From NCBI GenBank assembly GCA_015179125.1, contig WHVA01000089.1:186001-250000 (forward strand): a DNA stretch of 64,000 bases. Reading direction: 5' to 3'. Positions 46,392 to 58,912 of the stretch are shown in pieces. This stretch comes from Gautieria morchelliformis. Taxonomy: Eukaryota > Basidiomycota > Agaricomycetes > Gomphales > Gomphaceae. The position numbers and the translations under genes were made by a program. Position 1 is the first letter of the stretch, and every line of letters begins with the position of its first letter. The notes beneath the pieces are model-generated. The model was not told the origin of the DNA and did no database searches. It saw only the letters and a list, made by a program, of their open reading frames with translations.

Positions 46392-46790
46392 CTATTGATG
46401 GATCAAGCACGAGTGTTTTCGCGCCTTGACAGAGTTCAGCGCATCTACCAGGGAATGTTTCGCGAGCTCTTTCAGGAGTGAAGTATCCACCACATTTCCA
46501 GTATCCAGTTTGCGGGAGATGTAGGCCGCCTCGGGGACTGCCTCTGACGCTATTTCTGTTTCTTCCACGTCTGTACAGTACAGATTCGACTCGGAGGCCT
46601 GCATCATGAGGCCGTGTTCACTCTTACATACTATTGCGAGCAGCACGCCGGATCCGTTGTCGCGCCCACAACATGTCCAAGTAAGCATTTCACCCGTGGG
46701 ATAGACCGCGCGGGTGAAATGCTTACTTGGACATGTTGTGGGCGCGACAACGGATCCACGAAACTTGCCCAGGGCGTGCACGGAGCTCAC
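46392..46790 (-). pseudogene. Minus-strand ORF containing a 47-bp perfect inverted repeat
   Basis: About 132 codons. The natural-looking part is GEMLTWTCCGRDNGSGVLLA, then MMQASESNLYCTDVEETEIA and SLLKELAKHSLVDALNSVKA to the stop. The upstream part (GSVVAPTTCPSKHFTR) is the antisense of the first segment because of the inverted repeat at 46650-46757. The 5' end of the gene has therefore been replaced. No family recognised. Confidence 0.4.
46650..46757. repeat. Perfect inverted repeat, 47-bp arms, 14-bp spacer
   Basis: Left arm 46650-46696 starts GGATCCGTTGTCGCGCCCAC and right arm 46711-46757 is its exact reverse complement. The spacer is TGGGATAGACCGCG. Such perfect arms suggest a recent foldback duplication, or an artefact of assembly or library preparation. 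Confidence 0.9.
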
Positions 46791-46849
46791 TCACCGCAGG
46801 CACGACATGATATGTAGCCGCGTTGCCTCTCAGTAGCTATACTTGCGGA

Positions 46850-46996
46850 GACGACCGAGTACGTACGGAGACACGTGACGATCGACGCGCGCTTCAGGCC
46901 GACGCAGGCGTTAGTACAGGTCACAAGTACGCAGTGCCATACGGCGCCTCTCGTCGTCTGTTTCCGCCTACCACCCATCTCGAACACTGCGAACAA
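46850..46996 (-). repeat. Dispersed repeat, copy 2
   Basis: Inverse match to 27786-27960 (blocks CGTGACGATCGACGCGCGCT and CATACGGCGCCTCTCGTC). The minus-strand reading includes ACVGLKRASIVTCLRTYS and the other frame VPYGASRR-L. Confidence 0.45.
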
Positions 46997-47160
46997 TGAA
47001 CAACGTTAAGGGCACCGATAAGGGCACAGTAGCGTAAGTCCACGATCACTTTTCTAGTGAGCTAACTGTTCACTCTCCACCCCGAAGTATTCCCGAAGCA
47101 ATCAGAGTTGCAGGAAAGGCCCTTTCATTTACACTATCTATTGTATACTGACTCTTGGCC

Positions 47161-50100
47161 ATGGCAACAGACTTGAGATGCACCCATCTTCCCAATGTCA
47201 CACTGTTCGGCAAGCGTCCTAGTCATTGCTTCGTGAAGCTCGTCGTCGATAAGGACACCCCCCAGAAGACTGCATCTTCTGCGAGAGGTAATACTGCCTC
47301 GTGGAATGAGCCATTCTATTTGTGCGTGAATTCCAGCGTGATTGTCTCAATGTGACCTTAAATCCATCCACAGCTTCAACTTGAATCGGTCTTCTGTGTT
47401 GGAAATTGAAGTATATGGGCATCATACTATCGGCCATGATGACTACATAGGCGGTACGAAGGAAAGGATAGAGTTGCTACTTGCGGGAGGAGCAACTGGA
47501 GGTCAGTCCTTTTCACTCATCGACGGAATGTATGCGTAATCATCGAACACAGCAGCCGTTGCTCGCAAATTGCGAAAATCAGACAAGGCAGGGATGATCC
47601 ATGAGGTTCAGACTGTCCTAGAGTTCACCATTACGTCTTTCTGGAGGCCCGGCGAGGCGCAGGAAGGCCAGTTGAACGAAGCAGTCAGCGACGCGAAAGT
47701 AGTCGATAGTATGAGCCCCGTGCCGTCCAGAATTACTCAGGCGCAGAAGGCCGAGTTAAGCGAAGCCGTCAGCGGAACGAGAGTGGTCGATAATATGAAC
47801 CCGCCGCCGTCCAGAATTATTGAAGCAGGGAATGTCGTCGACGGCATCATTTCCGCCACCAATAATACTGTTATCCCGACAATGGACGCTTGGGATCCAC
47901 TCCTGAGCAAGATCGACCAGTTTAGCAAGATCGTGGATGGGATTTCCGAAGTATGGTTCAAACGTCAGCGGTGTCCCAGGTTTTCTCATATACCCGGTTT
48001 GCTTGGTTTTAGGTCCATGCTTACGCGAAAATGGCATGGTCTATCCTGTCTAGTGTGCATAAGGTAGATCTATCCCATGCGCCAGCTGAGTTAACATAGC
48101 TGACGTCCGGCCCAGACGATCATTGCTCAGAGGGACCGGGACAATAGCATCAATGAGCTGGCGAAACTCATTGGAGACATCTATGCGTTCATCCTCTTGG
48201 CAGAGCCATTGAAGAAAATTGAATCGCAAAAGCCACTTATCATATCCTTGACGACTCAAACGCTCGAGTGTAGTTACTTTATTCGCCACTATGCCAAAGA
48301 CATGAACTTCTGTATGTTGGACCCAATGTATCAGATGGCCATGTCTGGTGATCTTTGTCTAGGGAAAAGAACCGCGAAGAATCTAGTGTCGGATGTCGAC
48401 AGCAAGGTCAAACATTACCAGGACACGTTCAACAAACTCAGATCGGCGTTACAGGAAAACGTCGTCATCCATACTGAAATCACTGTACTACGTGTTCTGG
48501 ATGACGTCGGCGACCTCTGTGAGTTTTCTGGTTTGAGTCTTTTCCTGAGCCTAATACACCTTGCAACCAGCTGAAGCAGTTCTGCTGCTTGGCATGCCCT
48601 ATGCAGTGGGAGCTGAATGTGATCCTAAAAAAGGCTGTTTGCCGGATACTCGCGAGAAGGTTATTGGGGAGATCTGCGATTGGGCCAACCGGGATAGCGA
48701 CGATGCTCCTCGGATATTTTTCTTGCATGATGTTGCGGGTTCTGGCAAGTCTGCAATTGCTTACGAGGTCGCTCGACGATTTGATAAACTCAAACGTCTC
48801 GGATCGTCGTACTGTTTCGACCGCGCTCATCAGGCAGATCGATCCCCCGACAATATCTTTAGCACTATTGCTCGTGATCTGGCTGATCTGGACCCACAAC
48901 GCAAAGCATTCTTGGTGAAAGTGATCGGAAAGCAGACAGTCCTTCGGAACACACGCATACCTCATCGGCAGTTCCAGAAGTTCATTTTAGACGCTGCCCA
49001 TGGACTAAGGACCGTCGGACCAACGGTGATCGTTATTGATGCATTGGATGAGAGTGGAGACCTGGAATCTCGCCAGGGTCTCTTGTCTGTCCTTGGCAAC
49101 GAAGCTGCAGAATTGCCGCCTAACTTCCGTGTTCTCGTCACCTCCCGTGCGGAACAAGACATCCAGGGCGCCCTTCTTGGGAAGAAGCACGTCCTTGCCA
49201 GGTCCTTAAAGGATATTGACCCGAACCCTGCCGATGCCGTCGCCCGCTTTGTGAAAGATGAACTAGGTCACATTACGGACCTCGAACGCAAATGGCCCAA
49301 CGATGGCTGGTGTCAATTATTAGTCAAGAAATCTGAAGGTCACTTTCAATGGGCGTCGACTGCTTGTCGATTTATCAAAGGAGATGGGAAGGGTGGTCGC
49401 GTTGCTGTTGAGCAACTGGAGGAACTTTTAGTCAAGAACCTCCGTGGGATGGATAACCTGTATCTCGGTATCCTCAAGCAGATATTCGGGGATGGCGATG
49501 ACTTGACGGACAACGTCAAGCGTCGGTTTTGCTTGGTGATGGGCTGCATCCTGACTGCCAGAGAACCGCTCTCGATGTCTGCCCTGCAGAAGCTGGGCAG
49601 TGGAGACGAGTCGGGTAGAGAGGTTGACGCAATAGTTGGACACATGGGGGCTCTGTTGAGCCTTCCTACTCAAGAATCTGACCGAATCAGCCTGCTTCAC
49701 TCGTCTTTTCGTGACTTCTTGACAGATCGCAACTGGAGTGGACCATACTACATTGACACATCTTCACACCATGACGGCCTTGCACTCTCATGCTTGCGCG
49801 TGATGATGGAGGAACTATGTTTTAACATTTGTGAGCTTGAAACTTCACATCTGCTCAACGACGATGTCGTCGACTTGGAGACACGGATCGAGAAATGTAT
49901 ATCACCACAACTTTCCTACTCTTGCCGTTTTTGGATGGACCATGTTCGCGCCACCACCTTTACGCCGGGTATAGGTGCAAAGGTCAAGGAGTTCTTCGAG
50001 ACTAAGCTGCTCTACTGGCTAGAAGTTTTGAGTCTGATCAAGAAGGTATTCGATGCATCAGCAATGCTCTCGTCAATAATGGACTGGGGTCAGGTGAGTG

Positions 50101-53100
50101 CCCAAGTTGTTATGAGCTTCTACGGGAGTCTAATGAACTTCAGGATAATGACATCACAGCATTCGCAGCGGATACCCGCAATTTTGTAGCTGCGTTTGGG
50201 AGTGTAATCTCCCAGAGTGCTCCCCATCTGTATTTATCGGCACTCCCGTTCGCACCTGACAGGTCGAAACTACGCGAGACTTACCTCCCACGATTTCCAC
50301 GACTACTCCGCATCGAGACCGGGAAAGCGACGACATGGCCACCTATTCAAACCATTCTAGTAGGCCACACCGACACCGTGACGTCGGTGGCGTTCTCGGA
50401 GGACGGCAAGTGGATCGTCTCCGGGTCTCGTGACAAGACGATCCGTGTGTGGAATGCAGACACCGGAGAGCTCATTTCATCACCAGTCGACGGCCACACT
50501 CATTGGGTCGCGTCGGTGGCGTTCTCGGACGACGGCAAGCGGATCGTCTCCGGGTCTTTTGACAAGACGATCCGTATGTGGAATGCAGACACCGGGGAGC
50601 TCATTTCAGGACCATTCGAAGGCCACGCCGACACCGTCATGTCGGTGGCGTTCTCTCAGGACGGCAAGCGGGTCGTCTCCGGGTCTCGTGACAAGACGAT
50701 CCGTGTGTGGAATGCAGACACCGGGGAGCTCATTTCAGCACCATTCGAAGGCCACACCGACTGGGTCAGGTCGGTGGCGTTCTCGCATGACGGCAAGCGC
50801 ATCATCTCCGGGTCTGACGACAAGACGATCCGTGTGTGGAATGCAGACACTGGGGAGCTCAGTTCAGCATCATTCGAAGGTCACACCGACACCGTCACGT
50901 CGGTTGCGTTCTCGCACGACGGCAAGCGCATCGTCTCCGGGTCTTTTGACATGACAATCTGTGTGTGGAATGCGGACACCGGGAAGCTCATTTCAGCACC
51001 ATTCGAAGGCCACACCGACACCGTCACGTCGGTAGCGTTCTCGTACGATGGCAAGCGGATCGTCTCTGGGTCTGATGACAAGACGATCCGTGTGTGGAAT
51101 GCAGGCACCGGGCAGGTCATTTCAGGACCATTCAAAGGCCACACCGTCACCGTCACGTCGGTGGCGTTCTCGCACGACGGCAAGCGGATCGTCTCTGGGT
51201 CTGATGACAAGACGATCCGTGTGTGGAATGCAGACACCGGGGAGCCCATTTCAGGACCATTCGACGGCCACACCGACACCGTCACGTCGGTGGCGATCTC
51301 GCACGACGGCAGGCGGATCGTCTCCGGGTCTGACGACAAGACGATCCGTGTGTGGAATGCAGACACCGGGGAGCTCATTTTAGCACCATTTGAAGGCCAC
51401 ACCGACATTGTCACGTCGGTGGCGTCCTCGCACGATGGCAAGCGGATCGTCTCCGGGTCTTATGACAAGACGATCCGTGTGTGGAATGTGTGGAATGTGT
51501 GGAATGCAGACACCGAAGAGGTCATTTCAGCGTCATTCGAAGGCCACACCGACTGGGTCAGGTCGGTGGCGATCTCGCACGACGGCAGGCGGATCGTCTC
51601 CGGGTCTGATGACAAGACGATCCGTGTGTGGAATGCAAACACCGGGGAGCTCATTTCAGCACCATTCGAAGGCCACACTGACACCGTCACCTCAGTGGCG
51701 TTGTCGCACGACGGCAAGCGAATCGTCTCCGGGTCTGATGACAAGACAATCCGTGTGTGGAATGCAGACACCGGGGAGCTCATTTCAGGACCATTCGAAG
51801 GCCACACCGAGTTAGTCTCGTCGGTGGCGATCTCACATGATGGCAAGCGGATTGTCTCTGGGTCTTTTGACAAGACAATCCGTGTGTGGAATGCAGACAC
51901 CGGGGAGCTCATTTCAGCACCATTTGAAGGCCACACCCACTGGGTCAGGTCGGTGGCATTCTCGCACGACAGCAAGCGCATCGTCTCCGGGTCTTTTGAC
52001 AAGACGATCCGCGTGTCGAATGCAGACACCGGAGAGCTCATTTCAGCACCATTTGAAGGCCACACTGAGTTGGTCACGTCGGTGGCGTTCTCCCATGATG
52101 GCAAGCGGATCGTCTCCGGGTCCGACGACAACACGATCCGTGTATGGAATGCAGACACCAGGAAGCTTATTTTAGCACCATTCGAAGCCCGCACCGACTG
52201 GGTCACCTCGGTGGCGTTCTCGCACGACGGCAACCGCATTGTCTCCGGGTCTGATGACAAGACGATCCGTGTGTGGAATGCAGACACCGGGGAGGTCATT
52301 TCAGCATCATTCGAAGGCCACACCGACTCGGTCAGGTCGGTGGCGATCTCGCACGACGGCAAGCGGATCGTCTCCGGGTCTGATGACAAGACGATCCGTG
52401 TGTGGAATGCAGACACCGGGCATGTCATTTCAGCAACATTCGAAGGCCACACCGACTGTGTCGGGTCGGTGGCGATCTCGCACGATGGCAAGCGGATCGT
52501 TTCCGGGTCTGATGACAAGACGATCTGTGTGTGGAATGCAGACACCGGGGAGCTCATTTCAGGACCATTTGAAGGCCACACCGACTGGGTCATGTCGGTG
52601 GCGTTCTCACAGGACGACAAGCGCATCGTCTCCGGGTCTCGTGACAAGGCGATCCGTGTCTGGAATGCAGACACCGGGGAGCTCATTTCAGCACCATTCG
52701 AAGGCCACACCGACTGGGTCATGTCGGTGGCGTTCTCTCAGGACGGCAAGCGGGTCGTCTCCGGGTCTGATGACAAGACGATCCGTGTGTGGAATGCAGA
52801 CACTGGGGAGCTCATTTCAGCACCATTTGAAGGCCACACCCACTGGGTCAGCTCGGTGGCGTTCTCGCACGACGGCAAGCGCATCGTCTCCGGGTCTGAC
52901 GACAAGGCAATCCGTGTGTGGAATGTAGACACAGGGGAGGTGATTTCAGCACTCTTCGACGGCCACGTGGACACCGTCATGTCGGTGGCGTTCTTGCAGG
53001 ACGGCAAGCGCATTGTCTCTGTATCTCGTGACAAGACCATCTGTGTGTGGACTGCAGGCACCCGGGAGCTCATTTCAGCTTCATTCATTGGTCAAACACG

Positions 53101-53372
53101 TAGTGAGTAGCTGTTATGATTGTCGGCACATGGCGAAATCTCCTAATATCCTTTGCACAGCTACGGGCCTTGTGTTTCGCAATGACTCACAGCTTACAAA
53201 TGGCTGGGTACTCAATTCGCCCTCAGAGCTTTTATTCTGGGTACCGCCCTGGTGTCAGTCAGGTTTGTGGTGGCCGGCAAACACCACTGTAATTGCGCCT
53301 TGGTCCACAAAGCTTGATCTCAGCAGGTTTGTGCATGGCACATTGTGGATGCAATGCAGAGAGGCCATATGA
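47161..53372 (+). CDS. C2-NACHT-WD40 NLR (STAND) protein, nine exons, intact
   Basis: Exons 47161-47321, 47374-47501, 47553-47950, 48013-48063, 48116-48311, 48363-48518, 48571-50093, 50144-53102 and 53161-53372 join in phase (5784 bases, 1927 aa). Residues 1 to about 100 resemble a C2 domain (TLFGKRPSHCFVKLVVDKD, SSVLEIEVYGHH). A helical linker follows. The NACHT ATPase has Walker A HDVAGSGKSAIAYEVARRFD and Walker B VIVIDALDES. After a winged-helix region come 21 WD40 units of 43 residues. The C-terminus (NGWVLNSPSELLFWVPPWC, KLDLSRFVHGT) matches the conserved tail of basidiomycete NACHT-WD40 proteins, which supports the last intron (donor GTGAGT at 53103). The family acts in non-self recognition. 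The near-identical WD40 units are typical of the HNWD (HET-E/HET-D like) type. Confidence 0.93.
50360..53090 (+). repeat. 21 tandem 129-bp WD40 units
   Basis: Each unit encodes GHTDxVxSVAFSHDGKRIVS and GSDDKTIRVWNADTGELIS plus 4 residues. Most units differ from the consensus at few codons. Differences concentrate at GHTxxV, SVAxSxDG, GSxDK and the residues after ELIS, positions that vary in HNWD proteins. Unit 9 (51379-51540) carries an extra VWNVWN from a 9-bp triplication (51479-51505). Unit 15 starts ARTDWV, so its GH pair is lost. Confidence 0.9.
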
Positions 53373-55485
53373 GTTTTCCAGGGCAAATACTCATTCACAC
53401 ATGGATCTTTCATCTCCTCCTGTCATAGTGATTCACTTCACATATTGCAACCCTCTGATAGTGTATCTTGGACAAAGTCTGTCCTGTTGGGCATCTACAG
53501 TGTAAGCTAACAATTCACACAAGGTCATAATTAATGGGTGACTGAGTTTAGTATGTAGAGTACAATCTATACTCTCCTCTGTCCCAGATTAGCTGCAAGG
53601 GGCTCATGGTGTGATCCCTCAAAAGGTATGCAAGCCTGCCTGGCTGCTTCTGTTTCTGTTGGGACTAATTATCGATGTGATAATGCTATGCAATCGTTTC
53701 TAAAATCACCACTCCCCTCACGAGTTCTTCCTCCTCACTCACCGTCCCTCTTCAGCTCTCCAACATGTATCTTTGACTATACCACTCAGCATATCATGGA
53801 AAGGCGCTGACACCATCTCCTGCAGGCTGTCCATGAGCTTCCCGACCTATCCCCCAAGTGGCGTCTCCTTCCCGCATGACCCACACGCCCACAGTGATGC
53901 CGGGGGCTTCCCCACGGAAGATGTGTGCTGCCTGTGCGAGTTATTCTCCTTTGATTACACATCATTTGGTAGCATCAGTCCGATTAATCGGGTTACTTAC
54001 AGAACACTATCAGTCCACTTTTTTACCGGGATTACATATGTGTTCGTACTGTGCATCTGCAAATGGAGGTTTTTTTTCCAAGTCCAAGTCTTCTTCGGCT
54101 ATACAACTGGAATAAATCCAGTAAATGGTCCTGGTCCTGGTCCTGGGGAGATGTCTTCTTCAGCCACCAGTAGTGCAAGTCAACACTAAGAGAACTGCAA
54201 TGCAATTGTGGCTCCCTCTAAGGCAGCCTGGGATGACTACCTGGCTCCTTAGCAGAGAAAAAGCTGCCACACTGAAGAGGTCAATGTTATGATAGATGCA
54301 GCTACTTCGCTTCAAGTTATCTATGTACAAAAGAAACTAATAAAAGAAACCAGAGGAAAAGATCAAAAGAGACAGAAACAACACTTACGACGAACATTGG
54401 CATAGATGACAGACACACGACATTATGAACGGCTATCTTATCTACAGATTAGATAAGATACAGGGATATAGGCATTGACCACGTGCGGCCGATCAGCGAC
54501 AGCGCACCTATCGAGTGATGGCATCGGCCATGACGTCGACAGGCACCGGGGAGGTGCAGGCACCAAATGCCGCAGAGAGATGCAGACTGCGCAGGAGCAC
54601 TGGGTATTGTGGAGTGACTTGAGAATGTCATCCACAATACATGTACTCAATTAGCTGCCCCACAGACAAGGCACAGAGACAGCGGCCCCATCACCAAGCC
54701 TAGTATTTATGCTAAGCAGGGTAGATTTGATTCCCATTTTCTATTGAACTCCATGACATGACCAGCTGATTATTATCCTAACACCATGTGGACAGGGGCT
54801 TTGTATGCTAGGTACAGATCTCTATTCCAAATTTTAAATAATCCTGATACTATCTCCATCACCCCATGATTTTATGACTATAATTAGTCACCCCTTTAGT
54901 TACAAATAGTTTCTCGACCCATCTGCTCACTATCTCGAACACCAGTAGTTACCACTAATATAGTATAAATAGCTACTACAAATGTATGAACGAGATCATC
55001 CAGAATCAATTATTTTACCCCCTGAAATCACTCTAGTCTTGTTTGATAGCTACAGGACTCAAATCTCGATAGTTTACTCCAACTCTTTGTTGAGGGTTCA
55101 CTATTACTGTTTACTCTATACTACCTTAAAAGCAAACACTTTTGACTTGGTTATCCCTTAGATCAGCACCATTCTCCTGTCGATGCGGTCATGTGACTGT
55201 CAGGATTGGTTTTTAGACGTTAATATCGTGTATTAGTGAACACAGCGAATGCCCAAATGACTTGTGCGAATAAGTATGCCGTTTGGCGAATAGGTGAACC
55301 AACAAATGTTCACAAGATAAGAGGGCTGCCCGAGCAGAGCTTGCCCTATCTACAGTCGTAGCGAAATATCCCGTGACACTTGATGATGTAACGTACAAGG
55401 TGCCACAGAAGGGTTGTCTAAGTAGCGACAATCCCTTCGCCGTCAGCACAGAAAATAGTTCGAAGGCTAAGGTAACGAAGATGAA
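53373..55485. other. Intergenic; short open frames only
   Basis: A plus-strand frame 53773-54189 reads SFPTYPPSGVSFPHDPHAHS and EDVCCLCELFSFDY with no family recognised. It might be an exon of a small gene. The rest is AT-rich. A near-perfect short inverted repeat CTTATCTA...TAGATAAG lies near 54433. Confidence 0.35.
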
Positions 55486-55940
55486 TCAAAAGAATAGACT
55501 AGAAATTAATTCACTCTCTCAGTGAATTTAGTTGTCACTGTAAATATATTATACACTACCTAGAAATTAATTCACTACAGAGAATTTCTAGGTCAATAAA
55601 TCGAAAGGATACTAGACTAATTTACTTGCCTCTCTCAGTGAATTTAGTTGTCACTGAGAGAGGGGGAAATCTGTCTCACTGTGCATGTACTACTACCCGG
55701 CCCTTTAGCGCCCAAGAGCTTGCGCGTCGAAGTCATTTCAGACTCCGCTGGGTGCAGCCGCCTGTGAAAATAGAAATAACAAAATGAAAAGAAGAAGTAG
55801 GGAGTGACTGGAAAAATTCGAAAATAACCAGAGAAATGGATGCATGGTACAAGAACAATGTGAGAAGAGATTGAAACACCATACAATAAATTGAATATAT
55901 TATGCTTGATTTTGGTGCAGGAGCATAAATGCACCCAACA
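55486..55940 (-). repeat. 3' LTR of the copia element
   Basis: Matches 60242-60694 nearly base for base. Contains the 13-mer CTCTCAGTGAATT and its partner CACTGAGAGAG as a local inverted pair. Confidence 0.85.
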
Positions 55941-55953
55941 TGCCCCCTCAAGC

Positions 55954-57452
55954 TTAATATATTCCGATTCTCTCATTAAGGATCTTCACTCTAGGACTAG
56001 GAAGTCCTTTAGTGAGAATATCTGCCAACATTTGTTCGGTTGGCAAATAAACGAGCTTGGCTTCTTGATTTTTGATTATATCTCGAAGGAAATATAATCT
56101 GATGTCGAAATGTTTGGTTCTCGTGTGTTGTTGAGTGCCATACGTGATTGTGATGGCTGATTGATTGTCTGAATAAACTTGGATGGGTCTGTTCAGTGGT
56201 TGGAATATTTCAGAAATAAAATGGCGCATCCAGAGAGTCTCTTTGCCCGCATGGGTCAGGGCAATGAATTCGGCTTCAGTTGATGAGAGGGCTACTATCG
56301 ACTGTTTCTGGCAACTCCATGAAACAGTGCCCCATCAATCTGAAATAAGTATGCCGAATACGAACGCCTATGACTCTGTGAACCCCAATCTGCATCTGAA
56401 TACCCCATCAAGCCGTCTCGATTTCTTCCAAGTGTGAGTTTGTAATGCTTCGTGCCTTTCAAATATTTGAAGACACATTTAACTGCATTCCAATGTGTGC
56501 CACCTGGATTTTCGAGGAATTGTGAGAGCAATGACACCGCAAATGCAATGTCAGGTCGAGTGGCTACAGCTGCCCACATCAGTGATCCTATGGCTTGCCT
56601 GTATGGAAACTTCGACATGGCTTTCTTGCCGCTCTCTGTAGAAGGACATTGGTCTTTGGATAATTTTACAGCTGGATCAAGAGGCGTAGCATAAGTCTTT
56701 GCATCTTCGAGATTGAAATTTTTGATGATCTTCTCGATGTATGCAGGTTGTGAAATTGCAATGGTTTTCTTCTGCCAGTCTCTTTCGATTTTAAGGTTCA
56801 ATAGCCAATGAATCTCACCTAGATCTTTCATACTGAAGACCTGAGCAAGATGTCGTTTGACTTTGTCCAGGACTGACTGATTCTCAGCTGTGATGGTAAG
56901 GTCGTCCACAGCTGTTGCAATGATCACATGCCCCTTTCCGCCACGTCTATAAAATACAGCCCCCTCTGTGGCTGATGTAGTGAATCCTAACTTGTGGAAT
57001 TCACCACTTAGATGTTTGTACCATTCCCTTCCAGACTGTTTGAGGCTGTAGAGTGCTTTCTTCAAAAGTAGCACTTCATCCTTGTCTTCGGACTCATATC
57101 CATACGGCTGCTTCATGTAAATAGGTTCAGGCAACGTAGCATTGAGGTATGCATAGTCCACGTCCATTTGATGAATAGGCCAGTCATTCCTAGCAGCAAT
57201 GGCGCATATGATCCGTAGGGAGGATAACCAAGCAACAGGTGAGTATGTCTCATCATAGTCGACTCCAAACTTCTGTGTGAAGCCTTGGGCGACCATTCTC
57301 GATTTAGGCATTATTGGTTTCCCTTCTAGATTACGCTTCCAAAGGTAGACCCATTTGTTACTGACAATATTTGCTCCAGGAGGTGGTTTGGCTCGTTCCC
57401 ACACTCCTTTGTTGATTAGGGCCTCGTACTCTTTGTCCATTGATTTTTTCAC
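55954..57452 (-). pseudogene. Copia reverse transcriptase and RNase H (frame break)
   Basis: RT: KWVYLWKRNLEGKPIMPKSR, FGVDYDETYSPVAWLSSLRI, VDYAYLNATLPEPIYMKQPY, and the catalytic pair in ATAVDDLTITAEN (copia form of YVDD). RNase H: GYSDADWGSQSHRRSYSAYL. A one-base break near 56330 separates LFHGVARNSR (stop at 56295) from the true continuation SWSCQKQSIVALSSTEAEFI and YSDNQSAITITY. The latter ends at 55954 in LPSPRVKILNERIGIY. Confidence 0.85.
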
Positions 57453-58912
57453 ATAGGATTATTCAGAGCTTCGTCTGCATTGCTAGGTTCAATTTGACTC
57501 AAATCTGGCACCTTTTCATTGTTTTGACCGTCGGTTGGAAACGCACTGATGGCACACTCATAGTTACTGATGCCATCAATCTCGGAGGATAATTCTTGGT
57601 CGAATAAATTTTCTTTATGGTCCTCAACATCCTCGTAAGCTAGCGTAGTCATATGTGTGCCAGCTTGTCTCTGAGTCTGAGATCTTGTTACGGGACCTGT
57701 TGGGGCCGGCTGCACTTGTTGTTGACGGATCCATTCGCTTCTCCTTATCGGTTCAGCTTTTCTAGGTCTGTCATCAACACCCTGAATAGGTTGCAGCTCT
57801 TCAAGATATTCTTCTGGTGCGCTTTCATCAATTTCTTCGATCTTTGCCTCTTCGCTGACTAAGCGACCGGGCACAGGTACTGATGCCGGAATGGCCTTCT
57901 TCTCTTCTCTAGACGTAGGTAGCTTGGATTCCTCAATAGAAATGATTGGGACCTTTCCCTTCTTCATCTCTGAATCAAACACAATGTTCTGCTCGACAGA
58001 AACTTTGTGCGAGTCAGGCCAATAAACATAATGACCCTGACTCTGCGCAGAAATTCCTATCCACCGAGCTCTCTTGGCACGAGCTGCCAATTTATCTCCT
58101 TGAGTGACCTCAACGTAGACTTCAGTTCCCCACGCGTGAATGTCCTTGAGATTCGGTTTCTCATGGTGGATCATCTCGTAGGGCGTTTTATCTGGTAGAG
58201 CTCTTGTATGCGTCCTGTTCCTAAGATAATTGGCATGCTGTATCGCATAGCCCCATAATATCTTAGGAAGGCCTGATTCTAACAGCATGGCACGAGTCCT
58301 CTCAGTGAGAGTTCGGTTCAGACGTTCGGCAACACCATTAGACTCTGGTGTGTCATGTACAGTCAACTGATGCTTCGTGCCTTGTTTGGCTAGATGCTGT
58401 TCGAATTCAGTGCTCGTATACTCGCCCCCTCGGTCAGAAACAAGTGCCTTGATGTGCATATTTCTCTGTCGAAGCATTAAAGCCTCGTAGAGTTTGTACT
58501 TTGAGAATGCTTCTGACTTGTTCGCCATGAGATAGATCACCGATTCTCTTGAGTAGTCATCGATGAAAGAGACATAATATGACTTTTTATCGATTGTGAG
58601 GTGTCTTGCAGGTCCCCAGACATCAGAATAAATTCTGTCACCGAATTTTGATGTTCGGTCTCTGGGTTCTCGAGGAAGAGGTTTGCGTGCAATCTTGGCC
58701 TGAATACACGCATCACAGACAATTCTATCGCCTGTGGAGCTCAGTTCAATGCCCAATATCATGCCATGATTTAATAGATGTTGTAGGGACTTCTGTGAGA
58801 TGTGCCCCATTTTCTGATGAATTTCCATGGCAGACAAACACATATGGGCTTGAGCACTTGGTGACTGGAGATCTAGTCGATATAAGCCATTGACCTTCGG
58901 TGCTTGCATCAA
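57449..58912 (-). pseudogene. Copia integrase
   Basis: Zinc finger HQKMGHISQKSLQHLLNHGM and CDACIQAK. Catalytic core YSDVWGPARHL, VSDRGGEYTSTEFEQH and HDTPESNGVAERLNRTLT give the DDE residues. The reading ends NADEALNNPM with a TGA just before the RT frame, which lies +2 relative to it, so one base is missing at the junction (57449-57460). Confidence 0.85.

Noticed and set aside
51460-52722. 420-codon antisense ORF through the WD40 array
   Set aside because: Its length comes from the repeated unit having no stop in that frame; it mirrors the plus-strand WD40 gene and shows no independent domain.
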